Source: Acidobacteriota bacterium
GTDB lineage: Bacteria > Acidobacteriota > Terriglobia > Acidiferrales > UBA7541
Assembly: GCA_013289585.1 (NCBI GenBank)
Contig: JABCZR010000011.1
Coordinates: 99,859 to 163,858, forward strand
DNA: 64,000 nucleotides
Direction of reading: 5' to 3'
Below are positions 7,736 through 15,819 of this stretch, in pieces. The notes beneath the pieces are model-generated. The model was not told the DNA's origin, made no database searches, and saw nothing but the letters and a program-made list of their open reading frames with translations. A program made the translations under genes and the position numbers. Numbering within the stretch: the first letter of the stretch is position 1; the number at the start of each line of letters is the position of its first letter.

Positions 7736-7936
7736 ATGGCTCACAAGCACACGCAAAAGCAGATCGACGAAGTCATCAATAAGTGGCGCGGGAAGCACGC
7801 GGTCGAGAAGATGATTGCTGAGTACGACGGTGCAAAGTGGCCTCGCTACCAGCGGTACAGACTTGAGGGAGGCACCATTTTCCACATCAATTCCGATAAT
7901 CTGAAGCTGACGATCACGCCGCCGAAACTGCGCTGA
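7736..7936 (+). CDS. small protein, unknown (66 aa)
   Basis: The ATG at 7736 follows AGGAGGAAGTC. The 66 residues (MAHKHTQKQIDEVINKWRG...) start with a helical, basic half and end in a beta-like segment (GGTIFHINSDNLKLTITPPKLR). It is transcribed toward the SIR2-like gene and ends 5 bp before that gene's stop. No family recognised. The good ribosome site and sensible composition support it. Confidence 0.6.
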   Translation: MAHKHTQKQIDEVINKWRGKHAVEKMIAEYDGAKWPRYQRYRLEGGTIFHINSDNLKLTITPPKLR

Positions 7937-7941
7937 CAACA

Positions 7942-9681
7942 TCACTCACGTGGTAAGAAGCCCGCACAGTCGGCGTCAGGCCTCAGGTGATCCAGCATCG
8001 CCTGATTCTTGTATCCTGTTCCATACTTGCGAATCTCCGTTTGGAGCAGAGGCCATGCGACCGCATTAAATTGTGGCCAAATTTGGTAAACGCGGTTGGT
8101 CGTATACCAGCTATCCCCAATATTTCTGCCACACATTGAAAGCTGCCTATATAAACCTTCAATTACCCGCCTTTGTGTGGGTTTTGACATATGCACAAAT
8201 AACCGCGTTGCCCCGACATAGTGCTCCAGGCAGAAGGAATAGTCACCCCAATCGTTGTACGCTACATCGTATTTCTGAACGAGTGTGCAGTACCTCTGCA
8301 CAAATCTGTCGATGTCTGGAAGTTGGGGAAAGCTCTGAAGCCACCTAGCGATAGTATTTAAGAGCGAATGAAGTACATTGGACTTTCGGACTCGTTGCTT
8401 GAACTGTAGGAAGCTTAGCAACATTTCGAGCAGGTCTGTTCTTCCCCGACGAAGGAAGTCATCGCACCAATGCTCTGCAACTCTTAATATTCCCCGGACT
8501 ACAAGGTTCAGCTTACCAGGTTCAAACTCCTCCATCGTAGCGGCCGAACCACTGGCCTGGTAGACGGCCTCGTGAAGCTCGACCAGGTCGAGCATCTGAG
8601 CCAGTGAATCGACCTTCTGTTCGTCTTCCATGGAGAGCGCAGCCGGGTCAATATCCCACGTGATTGAGTCATACCAGATACGATAAGTTCCAATGTCGGC
8701 CCTGATCCGGGCTGTGATGTCTACGCGTCCTTGTTCAAAGGTCTTAAATGTCGACCCTAGTTCCTCGAAGTACTTTTCAATAGAGAAGTTCTCAATGTAG
8801 TGGATGCGTTTATGCTTGTAATATGCTTTTTGCTCCGGAGGAATGGCGCCGCGAGTCACAAAAAATGAGGGGCGTATCTGCGAAAAGGAATGAGAATCTC
8901 CGGGTGATCCCCCAGCCTTCTGATCAAAAAGCACTTCGTGATAGATGAACTGAATATTTGGGTCGCTGAGGCTGTAGCCTAGGAACACGACTGTTCGCTC
9001 ACAAAACAGTGTATACAGCTTGTTGATGATGTAGCGGTCGCTGCGTAGAAACCTGTGGTAGTCCTCTTCAGTTATGACGATGCTCTGCTCAGGTTCTGGA
9101 TTGGATACACTACCGTGAATCTTAAGGAGTGTTCGCCCTCCACCAGAGGCTGCGGCAAAATCGACATTTCTTATCGGTCGAGATAGAACGATATCAGTTC
9201 CAGTATTGATGCCTTCTTCGAAAAAGGTGTCCTCAAGAAAAGTATCGAAATTAGTTGTGACCCAGATCGGCAGGGGCAATCTCTTGGCAGCCATTAGATG
9301 CGATCCCTTTACCAGATGCTTAGCGATTTCGGGATTATAGGTCTCCATCAAAGCCCTCTGGATAAGTTCGTGGATGCTCGGGACACGCTCTTGATCGCCC
9401 GCATGCGTGTCTCTGTTGGCGCGCTCCCGCGCAAGCTCAAATTGTTGCGCCAACCGCAGGTATTCGGCGGGATGTACTATTCGATTCTGGCTTTGGTCGT
9501 AAACAGCATCGCAATACTTGAAGATTTCGTTGGTGTCACCACTCAGCGCAGAGAATACCTGCCGAAGAAGGTCCTGCCAGAGCGGCATACCCGACAAATA
9601 GTTCTTCACAAAGCCGGCCCCTACAAAAAGGACGACGTTGCCTTTAAGGAATTCCTGTCGGAGTTCATAGGGAAGGGCCAT
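7942..9681 (-). CDS. SIR2-like domain protein, candidate anti-phage NADase
   Basis: 579 residues. The N-terminal 290 residues form a SIR2-like domain: VVLFVGAGF near residue 20 (NAD-binding glycine motif), WVTTNFDTFLED near 140, LLKIHGS near 190 with the conserved His, and VFLGYSLSDPNI near 235. The remaining half is helical and of unknown fold, as in many defence-type SIR2 effectors, where NAD depletion kills or stalls infected cells. The gene begins 2 bp after the stop of the AIPR gene, so translation is probably coupled. Local AT content is higher than in host genes. Family assignment is solid. NADase activity and defence role are inferred from characterised SIR2 systems (Thoeris, DSR, SIR2-HerA). 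Confidence 0.85.
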   Translation of the reverse strand: MALPYELRQEFLKGNVVLFVGAGFVKNYLSGMPLWQDLLRQVFSALSGDTNEIFKYCDAVYDQSQNRIVHPAEYLRLAQQFELARERANRDTHAGDQERVPSIHELIQRALMETYNPEIAKHLVKGSHLMAAKRLPLPIWVTTNFDTFLEDTFFEEGINTGTDIVLSRPIRNVDFAAASGGGRTLLKIHGSVSNPEPEQSIVITEEDYHRFLRSDRYIINKLYTLFCERTVVFLGYSLSDPNIQFIYHEVLFDQKAGGSPGDSHSFSQIRPSFFVTRGAIPPEQKAYYKHKRIHYIENFSIEKYFEELGSTFKTFEQGRVDITARIRADIGTYRIWYDSITWDIDPAALSMEDEQKVDSLAQMLDLVELHEAVYQASGSAATMEEFEPGKLNLVVRGILRVAEHWCDDFLRRGRTDLLEMLLSFLQFKQRVRKSNVLHSLLNTIARWLQSFPQLPDIDRFVQRYCTLVQKYDVAYNDWGDYSFCLEHYVGATRLFVHMSKPTQRRVIEGLYRQLSMCGRNIGDSWYTTNRVYQIWPQFNAVAWPLLQTEIRKYGTGYKNQAMLDHLRPDADCAGFLPRE

Positions 9682-9683
9682 GT

Positions 9684-10907
9684 CTATGCCTTCTTCCCTC
9701 GCTGCGCTATAAGTTGAGCGCGCAGCAAACGAAGCTGGATCTTCATGTGCAGGTTATCCCAGTGTTTGCGGTTCTTCCCTAACTGGTCAGGCATTCGACC
9801 AATTTCTTTCGTCGCGTTGTATGTTTCCAAGACGAGTTCCGATGCTGCTTCGCTCCACAAACGAAGGACTGACCTAAATCCGCCTTGCCAGGCCGCGTTT
9901 CCAGAGGAATCTTGTACAACCATGTTTCGGAATGCCGCCAGAATTGGATAGGACGCTCCTTTGGTCAGCCGATAGTCGGTCGAGGGCAAGTTAGCAAATG
10001 GGAATTCGAGTTTACGTCCCTTAGATGCTTCCTCGACGATATTCATTTTCCCGGCGCTGCCACCAGCCTCGTTATGGATGTCGCGGAAATCGTGGCGAAT
10101 GTGATCGTAAAGAGTGAGTGCGTCGTTCAGGATTGGTCGCAACCTGTAGTATTTGCTGCTTTTTAGCTTCTTGTTGTTCTCTTCATAGTCATTGGCGAAC
10201 TTCTCGAGGGGGATACTCCATTTTTCGTATGCAGATATCGGATGCTTCCCACCGTCATTGGGGAAATCAAATATGTTGAACATCTCCAACACGCTGATGA
10301 GATCGCGAACGTCATAATTGGCGTTGTCTGACTCCCGCCACGAAATCATGTCTTTGTAAGGCTTGCTGGCTACTTCTGCCTTGAGCCAGTCAAAGACACC
10401 GTCGATGTTGTAAATGGACTTAGGAGCGACCTGCATGCCAGTATTAAGCCCGCGAGCAATGTCTGTAATTAGCTCGTTTTCCACGCCCGTGCGGATAAAA
10501 ACCTCAACGTACTGTTCAGGATGGGTTGTCCCGTCAATATTGCACTTCTCGATGATTTTCGCCGTGTGCGCCCCATCGACGATACCGCCATCCTGGTCGT
10601 CAACGACTACTTCGAAGACCTGCTTATCCTTGTCGATCAGACGAACGCTCAAAGCAAGGATGGTGATTCCCTTGTTCATCAAATCGAAGCTGCCAGGAAT
10701 TGCTTCCTTGCCTTCGAGACTGGCGCGAACATCGCGATAGACCATTCGGTTGAGACCTACCGGCTCACGAGCATTTGCGGCAGAACTAATCCCTGGAGGG
10801 AAATCAGTCGCTTTCACTGTCAACCAGTATTTGTTGATTGTTCCGAAGACGGGATGTGAAACTCTGCGAGATTCGAAAGCAGGAATGCGATGGACCTGTT
10901 TGCCCAT
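9684..10907 (-). CDS. AIPR (abortive infection phage resistance) family protein
   Basis: 407 residues, ATG at 10907 preceded by AAGGGAG. The pattern of an early Asn/Arg-rich segment (GLNRMVYRDVRASL), FDLMNKGITILALSV near residue 80, and QDGGIVDGAHTAKIIEK near 110 fits the AIPR family, where the equivalent IVNGxQT segment is the hallmark. AIPR proteins are linked to abortive phage infection and found beside restriction and other defence genes; their biochemical activity is not established. This gene is the first of a two-gene unit with the SIR2-like gene and lies inside a mobile element, a typical place for defence cargo. The Asn of the usual motif is Asp here. Confidence 0.78.
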   Translation of the reverse strand: MGKQVHRIPAFESRRVSHPVFGTINKYWLTVKATDFPPGISSAANAREPVGLNRMVYRDVRASLEGKEAIPGSFDLMNKGITILALSVRLIDKDKQVFEVVVDDQDGGIVDGAHTAKIIEKCNIDGTTHPEQYVEVFIRTGVENELITDIARGLNTGMQVAPKSIYNIDGVFDWLKAEVASKPYKDMISWRESDNANYDVRDLISVLEMFNIFDFPNDGGKHPISAYEKWSIPLEKFANDYEENNKKLKSSKYYRLRPILNDALTLYDHIRHDFRDIHNEAGGSAGKMNIVEEASKGRKLEFPFANLPSTDYRLTKGASYPILAAFRNMVVQDSSGNAAWQGGFRSVLRLWSEAASELVLETYNATKEIGRMPDQLGKNRKHWDNLHMKIQLRLLRAQLIAQRGKKA

Positions 10908-10978
10908 TACAGTACTCCCTTATATTTGAGCGGACGGTGCCGCCGATTCGTCGAGTGCACGAGGGCACCGACGAACAC

Positions 10979-11006
10979 AGAATATCACAATTCGCATTTC
11001 GCGCAA
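10979..11006 (-). promoter_or_regulatory. candidate promoter of the AIPR-SIR2 operon
   Basis: Read on the minus strand, TTGCGC (11006-11001) and TATTCT (10984-10979) are 16 bp apart, about 70 bp before the AIPR start. An imperfect dyad (GTTCGTCGGTGC / GCACTCGACGAA) lies between promoter and gene and could be an operator. The rest of 10908-11154 shows no gene. Confidence 0.4.
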
Positions 11007-11154
11007 TCGAAATGGCCGGGCCTAAGGGTTCACGGCCCTTCCTTTACCGGCAGTTCTTCGTCGGCCTTTCTTGGTGGGCGCAATGAGAGGCGCGGTGGCA
11101 TTACGGCGGGGGGTGCTACCGGCGTCTCCTGCCGTTGAACCTTCGCTATGCGTA

Positions 11155-11745
11155 TCAGTAAGGCGCTTCCTCCAGCTCCCATTCTGAAACTCGCGCTTCC
11201 ATCGAACGTACTCCCTCCAGCTTGGGCACGTTGCCATCCGGATAGAGAAAGCATCGACGGTTACGATACTGAGTCTCGGCGTCTGCCCATCGGCAGTTGG
11301 TCGGCGCATAGTGCGCCTGCACGTCAATTCGGTCCAGCGTCTTGCCGCTTGGGCGCGGACCCAAATCGTCAATGAAGTTTTTGAAGCCTTGACAGCGAGG
11401 AAGGAGCCATCGCTCGCAGATTCGGATGCCACGACCGCCGTAGCTGGCGTACTCATTATTATTCCTGTTCAGGCACCTAGTCTTCATTGACGAATACGAA
11501 TTGTACTCTGCCGAGTACCGCCGTAGGCTTCGGCCATCTTTCGTATAGGAACACCGCATGTGACCAAAGAAAGAGTTGACGACCGGAAGGCAACCACAAT
11601 GGCGTTGAACGTTGTTTGAGAGCAAGCTTCGCCAGACCGTGAGTTCATTTCCACAGTCACAGACACAGAGGAAAATATCAGGCGCGATTTCTTTGCGAAT
11701 TGTAAGCAAACCGAACTTGCCTGAGAGGAAGCTCAAGAGCACCAC
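11155..11745 (-). CDS. phage-type protein with Cys-rich N-terminus and HNH/AP2-like C-terminal motif
   Basis: 196 residues from a GTG at 11745; no ATG is available in frame upstream. The N-terminus (LSGKFGLLTI, CVCDCGNELTV, RHCGCL) and the centre (YSSMKTRCLNRNNNEYASYGG, then GIRICERW) followed by TLDRIDVQAHYAPTNCRWAD match a very common family of phage and mobile-element proteins. In it, the DRID...Y...NCRW segment resembles the core of HNH/AP2-type homing endonucleases. Function is not firmly known; DNA binding or nicking is likely. The four N-terminal cysteines probably hold zinc. It lies between the defence pair and the BlaI/M56 unit. Confidence 0.7.
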   Translation of the reverse strand: MVLLSFLSGKFGLLTIRKEIAPDIFLCVCDCGNELTVWRSLLSNNVQRHCGCLPVVNSFFGHMRCSYTKDGRSLRRYSAEYNSYSSMKTRCLNRNNNEYASYGGRGIRICERWLLPRCQGFKNFIDDLGPRPSGKTLDRIDVQAHYAPTNCRWADAETQYRNRRCFLYPDGNVPKLEGVRSMEARVSEWELEEAPY

Positions 11746-11793
11746 CCTAGTTGGCCCATTGCCTGTTACCAGTTTTGGAGTGAGCTTGGAAGC

Positions 11794-11862
11794 ATGGGCG
11801 GCAAACTAACAACGGAAGAGTTCGTGAGCAGGGCGCTCAAACTCCACGGCAGGTACACCTAA
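11794..11862 (+). pseudogene. truncated N-terminus of a DUF723-like phage protein
   Basis: A 22-codon frame (MGGKLTTEEFVSRALKLHGRYT) followed by TAA. The phrase KLTTEEFVSRALKLHG is the typical start of DUF723-type proteins, which normally continue with a YDYS segment and zinc-binding repeats. Here it stops at once. It looks like a remnant, possibly broken by insertion of the BlaI/M56 cargo. Confidence 0.4.
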
Positions 11863-11946
11863 CGAAATACTTAGGGGTGTCTCACGACTAAGCTACTGAA
11901 GTTTCCCTCGTCCAGCGATGTTCATTTCCGGGTCTCGTTTTTCCTC

Positions 11947-11994
11947 TTGACAGATAAAGATGCCTGTAGTAGGTTTACAAACGTGTGTAGTAGG
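11947..11994 (+). promoter_or_regulatory. candidate promoter and operator of the blaI-M56 unit
   Basis: TTGACA at 11947-11952 is followed 17 bp later by a weak -10 (TAGGTT). TGTAGTAGG is directly repeated at 11965-11973 and 11986-11994. TGTAG-type half-sites near the promoter are what BlaI/MecI repressors recognise, so autoregulation is likely. Confidence 0.45.
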
Positions 11995-12003
11995 AACGTC
12001 GCG

Positions 12004-12390
12004 ATGACTTTGCCAAAACTGACGAGATTGGAACTGCAAATCATGGACGCCCTCTGGACCCGCGGCGCATCCTCCATCCGCGAAATCCAAGAAGCTTTCC
12101 CCGAGCGCGTTCGGCCTGCCTACACGACCGTGCAGACCACCGTTTATCGCATGGAGCGCAAAAAGGTCCTCCGCCGGGTCAGAAAGATCAGCAACGCCCA
12201 TATCTTCGAAGCAGTCATCTCGCGCCACGCCGCGCAGGGCCGACTGATTGACGAACTGTTGAGCTTGTTCGGGGGCCGGACACAGCCAGTCATGGCGCAC
12301 CTGGTCGAGTCCGGCAGGCTAACCCTTGAAGACGTGAAAGAAGCGGAAAAGAGCCTGCGAAGACTATCGAGGGAAGGCAAGTCCAAATGA
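12004..12390 (+). CDS. BlaI/MecI/CopY family transcriptional repressor
   Basis: 128 residues from the ATG at 12004 (MTLPKLTRLELQIMDALWTRG). The winged-helix domain shows the family phrases ELQIMDALW, SIREIQEAF and PAYTTVQTTVYRMERKKVLRR. The C-terminal dimerisation part contains GGRTQPVMAHLVESGRLTLEDV. BlaI-type repressors dimerise on TACA/TGTA dyads and are inactivated by an M56 (BlaR1-type) membrane peptidase. Exactly such a gene follows, overlapping by 4 bp (ATGA). No beta-lactamase gene is adjacent, so the regulated target is unknown. Confidence 0.92.
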   Translation: MTLPKLTRLELQIMDALWTRGASSIREIQEAFPERVRPAYTTVQTTVYRMERKKVLRRVRKISNAHIFEAVISRHAAQGRLIDELLSLFGGRTQPVMAHLVESGRLTLEDVKEAEKSLRRLSREGKSK

Positions 12391-14213
12391 GCTCTCTTCC
12401 ACTTGTGATAGTTTTCTCTCCTTGGTGGGCCGCGATCGGCGCACCATTAGCCAACCACTTGTGGCAATCCACCCTTTTTGCCGCGGCGGCAGGGTTACTG
12501 ACGCTCCTTCTCCGAAGAAACCACGCGAAAGCGCGTTACTGGCTATGGTTCACCGCATCCGCAAAATTTCTAATTCCGTTTTCCCTACTCGTCAGCATGG
12601 GAAGCCATCTCGGCTGGTCAAAAGTTCCTGGAACCACACCGCCAGGACTCTTCTTGATGCTGCAAGGAATCGGCCAGCCTTTTGCGCCGGCAAGCCAAAG
12701 TTACCCTACTGTGCCCGCCCCCACAAACGGCCTCGCTCTGATAACTCGTGCTCTGCCAACTCTTCTTCTCGTTGCGTGGCTCTCCGGCTTCGCAGCCGTC
12801 CTCTTTTTCTGGTTGTCCCGCGTGCGACGCATGGCCGCTGCCACACGTGGAGCTGTACCAATGCAGTCCGGACGTGAATTCGACACGTTGCGCTGTCTGG
12901 AAAGACAGGCAGGACTCGCCAATCCCGTCGGCCTCATCATCTCCAAATCCGCTCTCGAACCCGGCATTCTGGGCATCTTTCGCCAGATCCTGGTTGTTCC
13001 CTCAGGCATTTCCGACCGCCTGACACTGGCGCAGTTGGAAGCAATCCTCGCCCACGAACTGTGTCATGTTCTACGCCGAGACAATCTCGCCGCCGCGCTT
13101 CACATGCTGGTCGAAGCCCTCTTCTGGTTTCATCCTCTCGTCTGGTGGCTCGGCGCGCGCTTGGTTGACGAGCGCGAGCGCGCCTGCGATGAAGATGTAC
13201 TCCGCCGTGGAAGCGACCCGCAAGTCTATGCCGAAAGCATTCTGAAAGTTTGTGAGTTCTACCTGGAGTCGCCGCTGTTCTGCGCAGCGGGGGTAACTGG
13301 CTCAAATCTCAAGAAAAGAATCGAGGTCATCATGCTTCACCGCACACCGGTCAACCTTAGCTTCGGTCGCAAGCTTGTGCTCAGTTCAGTTGGGTTCATC
13401 GCCGTTGCCGTCCCGTTCGTATTCGGCCTGCTCCACGCCACCCAAACCCGCGCCCAGTCGCAGCCCCTAGATAAGGGCGAGACCGCAGCCGTGTTCGAGT
13501 CCGTATCGATCCATGAAGACAAAACCGCCAGCGGCATGTTCGGCTTTGGGTGGTTTTCATCCGAAACGTTCACCGCCAACGGCGCCACACTGCAGCAGCT
13601 CATTCGTGAGGCCTACGGAGTTGAAGACGACCAGATCCTGGGAGGGCCAGACTGGGTAAGGACCGGACGATACGATATCAAAGCGAAAATGGCCGGCGGT
13701 GTAGCAGACGAGCTGCGGAAGCTCAACACAGATGAGGGCGAATTTGCGTACCTGCATACGCTTCAGCCGCTATTGGCGGACCGCTTCAAACTGGCGCTCC
13801 ACCACGAAACCAGACAAGTTCCCGCATACGTGCTGGTCGTCGCGGAAAACGGCCCGAAACTTCAGGAGGCGAAACCTGGCGACACTTATCCCAATGGAAT
13901 GAAAGACCTTGATGGCCACGGCCATGGGGACATCATGCGCTTTGGAAGGGGCCTGTTAACAGGTCAAGGAATTTCTATCCGACAGCTAGTAAAGGGGCTG
14001 TCAAAACAGCATTTGGATCGTTTAGTTGTGGATAATACTGGGCTCAAGGGCAAATATGATTTCACTCTTCAGTGGACACCCGATGTCTCCGGATCGGCCG
14101 GTCCTTCCCTGTTCCAGGCACTAGAAGAGCAACTCGGCCTGAAACTCGAACCACGCGAAAGCCCCGTCGAGGTCCTCGTCATAGACAATATTGAGAAGCC
14201 TTCGGAGAACTAG
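12387..14213 (+). CDS. M56 (BlaR1-type) membrane metallopeptidase fused to a TIGR03435/DUF3738 domain
   Basis: 608 residues. The N-terminal 320 residues form an M56 peptidase with several membrane helices and the zinc motif HELCH near residue 222 (LAHELCHVLRRDNL), followed by DERERACDEDVL. A further helix near 325-345 leads to the C-terminal TIGR03435 domain (FESVSIHEDK, GATLQQLIREAYGV, LLADRFKLALHHETRQVPAYVLVV, VEVLVIDNIEKPSEN). That domain expanded in Acidobacteriota such as Solibacter. In BlaR1 the sensor is a penicillin-binding domain; here the TIGR03435 domain takes that place and may sense a different extracytoplasmic cue. Start ATG overlaps the blaI stop. Fusion is clear; the ligand is unknown. 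Confidence 0.9.
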   Translation: MSSLPLVIVFSPWWAAIGAPLANHLWQSTLFAAAAGLLTLLLRRNHAKARYWLWFTASAKFLIPFSLLVSMGSHLGWSKVPGTTPPGLFLMLQGIGQPFAPASQSYPTVPAPTNGLALITRALPTLLLVAWLSGFAAVLFFWLSRVRRMAAATRGAVPMQSGREFDTLRCLERQAGLANPVGLIISKSALEPGILGIFRQILVVPSGISDRLTLAQLEAILAHELCHVLRRDNLAAALHMLVEALFWFHPLVWWLGARLVDERERACDEDVLRRGSDPQVYAESILKVCEFYLESPLFCAAGVTGSNLKKRIEVIMLHRTPVNLSFGRKLVLSSVGFIAVAVPFVFGLLHATQTRAQSQPLDKGETAAVFESVSIHEDKTASGMFGFGWFSSETFTANGATLQQLIREAYGVEDDQILGGPDWVRTGRYDIKAKMAGGVADELRKLNTDEGEFAYLHTLQPLLADRFKLALHHETRQVPAYVLVVAENGPKLQEAKPGDTYPNGMKDLDGHGHGDIMRFGRGLLTGQGISIRQLVKGLSKQHLDRLVVDNTGLKGKYDFTLQWTPDVSGSAGPSLFQALEEQLGLKLEPRESPVEVLVIDNIEKPSEN

Positions 14214-14282
14214 AATAGACGGAGTGCTCGATGGCTCCAACCTTTGGCTAAGTCCTGGTAAAGCGCTTACCGGACAAGTCAG

Positions 14283-14639
14283 CTACACGCGTGATTTAGA
14301 ACTCCTGAACGGCAGGACGCCAGTAACGCGCTCGCATAGACCGGCGAGTTCCTTCGGCGACATTTTCTCCAATGCTCTCAGGTGCGCGTATCCCGGAAGC
14401 ACAGCTCCAATTCGAAACTCCTGCGCCTTCTTTTCCAGCACTGGGTCTTTAAAAAGCTTGCCGTGAAGCTCAAAACACTCCATCTCCGCCTCGTTCCCTT
14501 TTAGGAAGCCGTGCTTTCTGGCGAAGGTTAGAAACGCAGGGTCGTTGAAGTCGAAGCGGACGGACCTCATCGCTCCGGAATCGAGAAGCTTCTGGGCAAA
14601 AGCGATGCGGTCTAAATCGGCTTGGGAAATCTTGTTCAT
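14283..14639 (-). CDS. hypothetical protein of the packaging-like cluster (118 aa)
   Basis: 118 residues (MNKISQADLDRIAFAQKLLDSG...), predicted helical. It contains KMSPKELAGLCERV, similar in flavour to LTQLAVLCQKVAES in the 83-residue protein at 6818-7069. It lies 12 bp downstream of the terminase small subunit and is probably co-transcribed with it. No family recognised. Confidence 0.6.
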   Translation of the reverse strand: MNKISQADLDRIAFAQKLLDSGAMRSVRFDFNDPAFLTFARKHGFLKGNEAEMECFELHGKLFKDPVLEKKAQEFRIGAVLPGYAHLRALEKMSPKELAGLCERVTGVLPFRSSKSRV

Positions 14640-14651
14640 TTTGAGCGTCCT

Positions 14652-15182
14652 TTAAGCAGGCATGCCATCATTGTTTTGGGCTATTTTCTTGGCGTGTTCT
14701 TGGAGTATGAAATCCACCGTGCCCGGAAGTGGGCCGTCGGCTGCTTCGTGCGGCTGCGTTGGTTTGGCCTTCTCGCGGTCAACTGGAGTTAAGCCGAGTG
14801 ATTTTGCCAACGAAATCATTTTTGACTCACACGTCTCCACAGTTTTCAAAAGTGGATTAAGTCGCCGCACAATTCTCGCAACTCCGTGAGAGTCAAGCAG
14901 GGTTGTCTCCAGCATTAAGGAATCGCCTATCTCGCGCTTCGCCTGCTGCCAGCGCGCGTAGACCTCCGAATAAACAGCCAGAATTACTGTGTCGGCTGGC
15001 GTGACTGTTCCGCGCACTTCGAGAAGCTGGACGCAACGCTTGAATTCCTGCTTTGCGACCTTGGACAAGTGTTTCGGGAAGACGGGCCGCCCGCCTTGAA
15101 AATGGCTCGGCGAAGAGGGCTTTGCTTGGCTTACAGTTCCCTTCAACCAGTTCTCGTGTTGGGTTTTCGGTTGTCGCGGCAT
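14652..15182 (-). CDS. P27-family-like phage terminase small subunit
   Basis: 176 residues from the ATG at 15182 (AAAGG upstream). The order of features fits P27/TerS proteins: a basic Pro-rich start (MPRQPKTQHENWLKG), FPKHLSKVAKQEFKRCVQLLEVRGTVTPADTVILAVYSEVYARWQQAKREIG, then GVARIVRRLNPLLKTVETCESKMISLAKSLGLTPVDREK. Small terminase subunits select the DNA to be packaged. No large subunit, portal or capsid gene is present in the element, so a helper phage would have to supply them, as in phage satellites. A neighbouring HNH nuclease is a common packaging partner in cos-type phages. Confidence 0.75.
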   Translation of the reverse strand: MPRQPKTQHENWLKGTVSQAKPSSPSHFQGGRPVFPKHLSKVAKQEFKRCVQLLEVRGTVTPADTVILAVYSEVYARWQQAKREIGDSLMLETTLLDSHGVARIVRRLNPLLKTVETCESKMISLAKSLGLTPVDREKAKPTQPHEAADGPLPGTVDFILQEHAKKIAQNNDGMPA

Positions 15183-15185
15183 CAC

Positions 15186-15657
15186 AATTCCTTTTAGGGT
15201 TGCGCCGGCGCTGCTTTGGGACAGCGCCGACGCGGTATTCCTCCGACGGCGAGTTCGGAAGAAATTCTTAAAGCAAAATTGTTTTGGAAATCTCGCCAGT
15301 ACATCTGCCGCGTGTTACGGGCGTTTGGCCGCCGTCTGTATCACATTCCCGACCTTCCAACTTTGCCAAATCCTGTTCCCACTCTGTTGAGAAAGCCGGT
15401 CAGAAGGAGACCTCAAAGACACGCGAAGGATAAGGAATGGGGCCTCAACGAATCAGGAAATCGTGCGAATGGTAAGAACATGAACGCGTCTCAATCACAG
15501 AAATGTGTAAAAAGCCAAGCGGCGGTTGCAGGGCGATTAACTTCAGCGAAAATGGACGGGCTATGGTCTGTTTTTCAGCCAGGTAGGAATGTCTCTAGCA
15601 ACACAGGAGTTAGCAGACATCCTCGGCTCGCGCTCCACTTGATCCCGCATTCTCAGC
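15186..15657. other. 472-bp stretch without a recognised gene
   Basis: Only short frames without ribosome sites or family likeness are seen on either strand. CACAGAAATGTG near 15498-15509 is a small dyad. A forward 18-codon frame near 15588 is too short to judge. The stretch separates the HNH cluster from the terminase gene and could hold a packaging (cos or pac) signal, but no specific motif shows this. Confidence 0.4.
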
Positions 15658-15819
15658 TCAGCCTGCCTTACTTGCTGCCCTGCTTTTGCCAGCCTGTTCA
15701 AGCCTGCTTGCTAGTCCTCGGTTTGTACCACGTAGTCCGGCTAAATGCCGGGCTTTCTGCTTTGCTTTGAGCTTTGCCGCGTGCCTGGAGTTTGAGGGCT
15801 TGAGGAAGCCCCTGTTCAT
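15658..15819 (-). CDS. small very basic protein (53 aa), coupled to the HNH gene
   Basis: The ATG at 15819 overlaps the HNH stop by four bases (ATGA), a sign of translational coupling. The 53 residues start MNRGFLKPSNSRHAAKLKAKQKARH and continue with many Arg, Lys and Ala and no acidic patch. They could form a DNA-binding helix. The composition is repetitive and no family is recognised, so a chance frame cannot be excluded. Confidence 0.4.
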   Translation of the reverse strand: MNRGFLKPSNSRHAAKLKAKQKARHLAGLRGTNRGLASRLEQAGKSRAASKAG

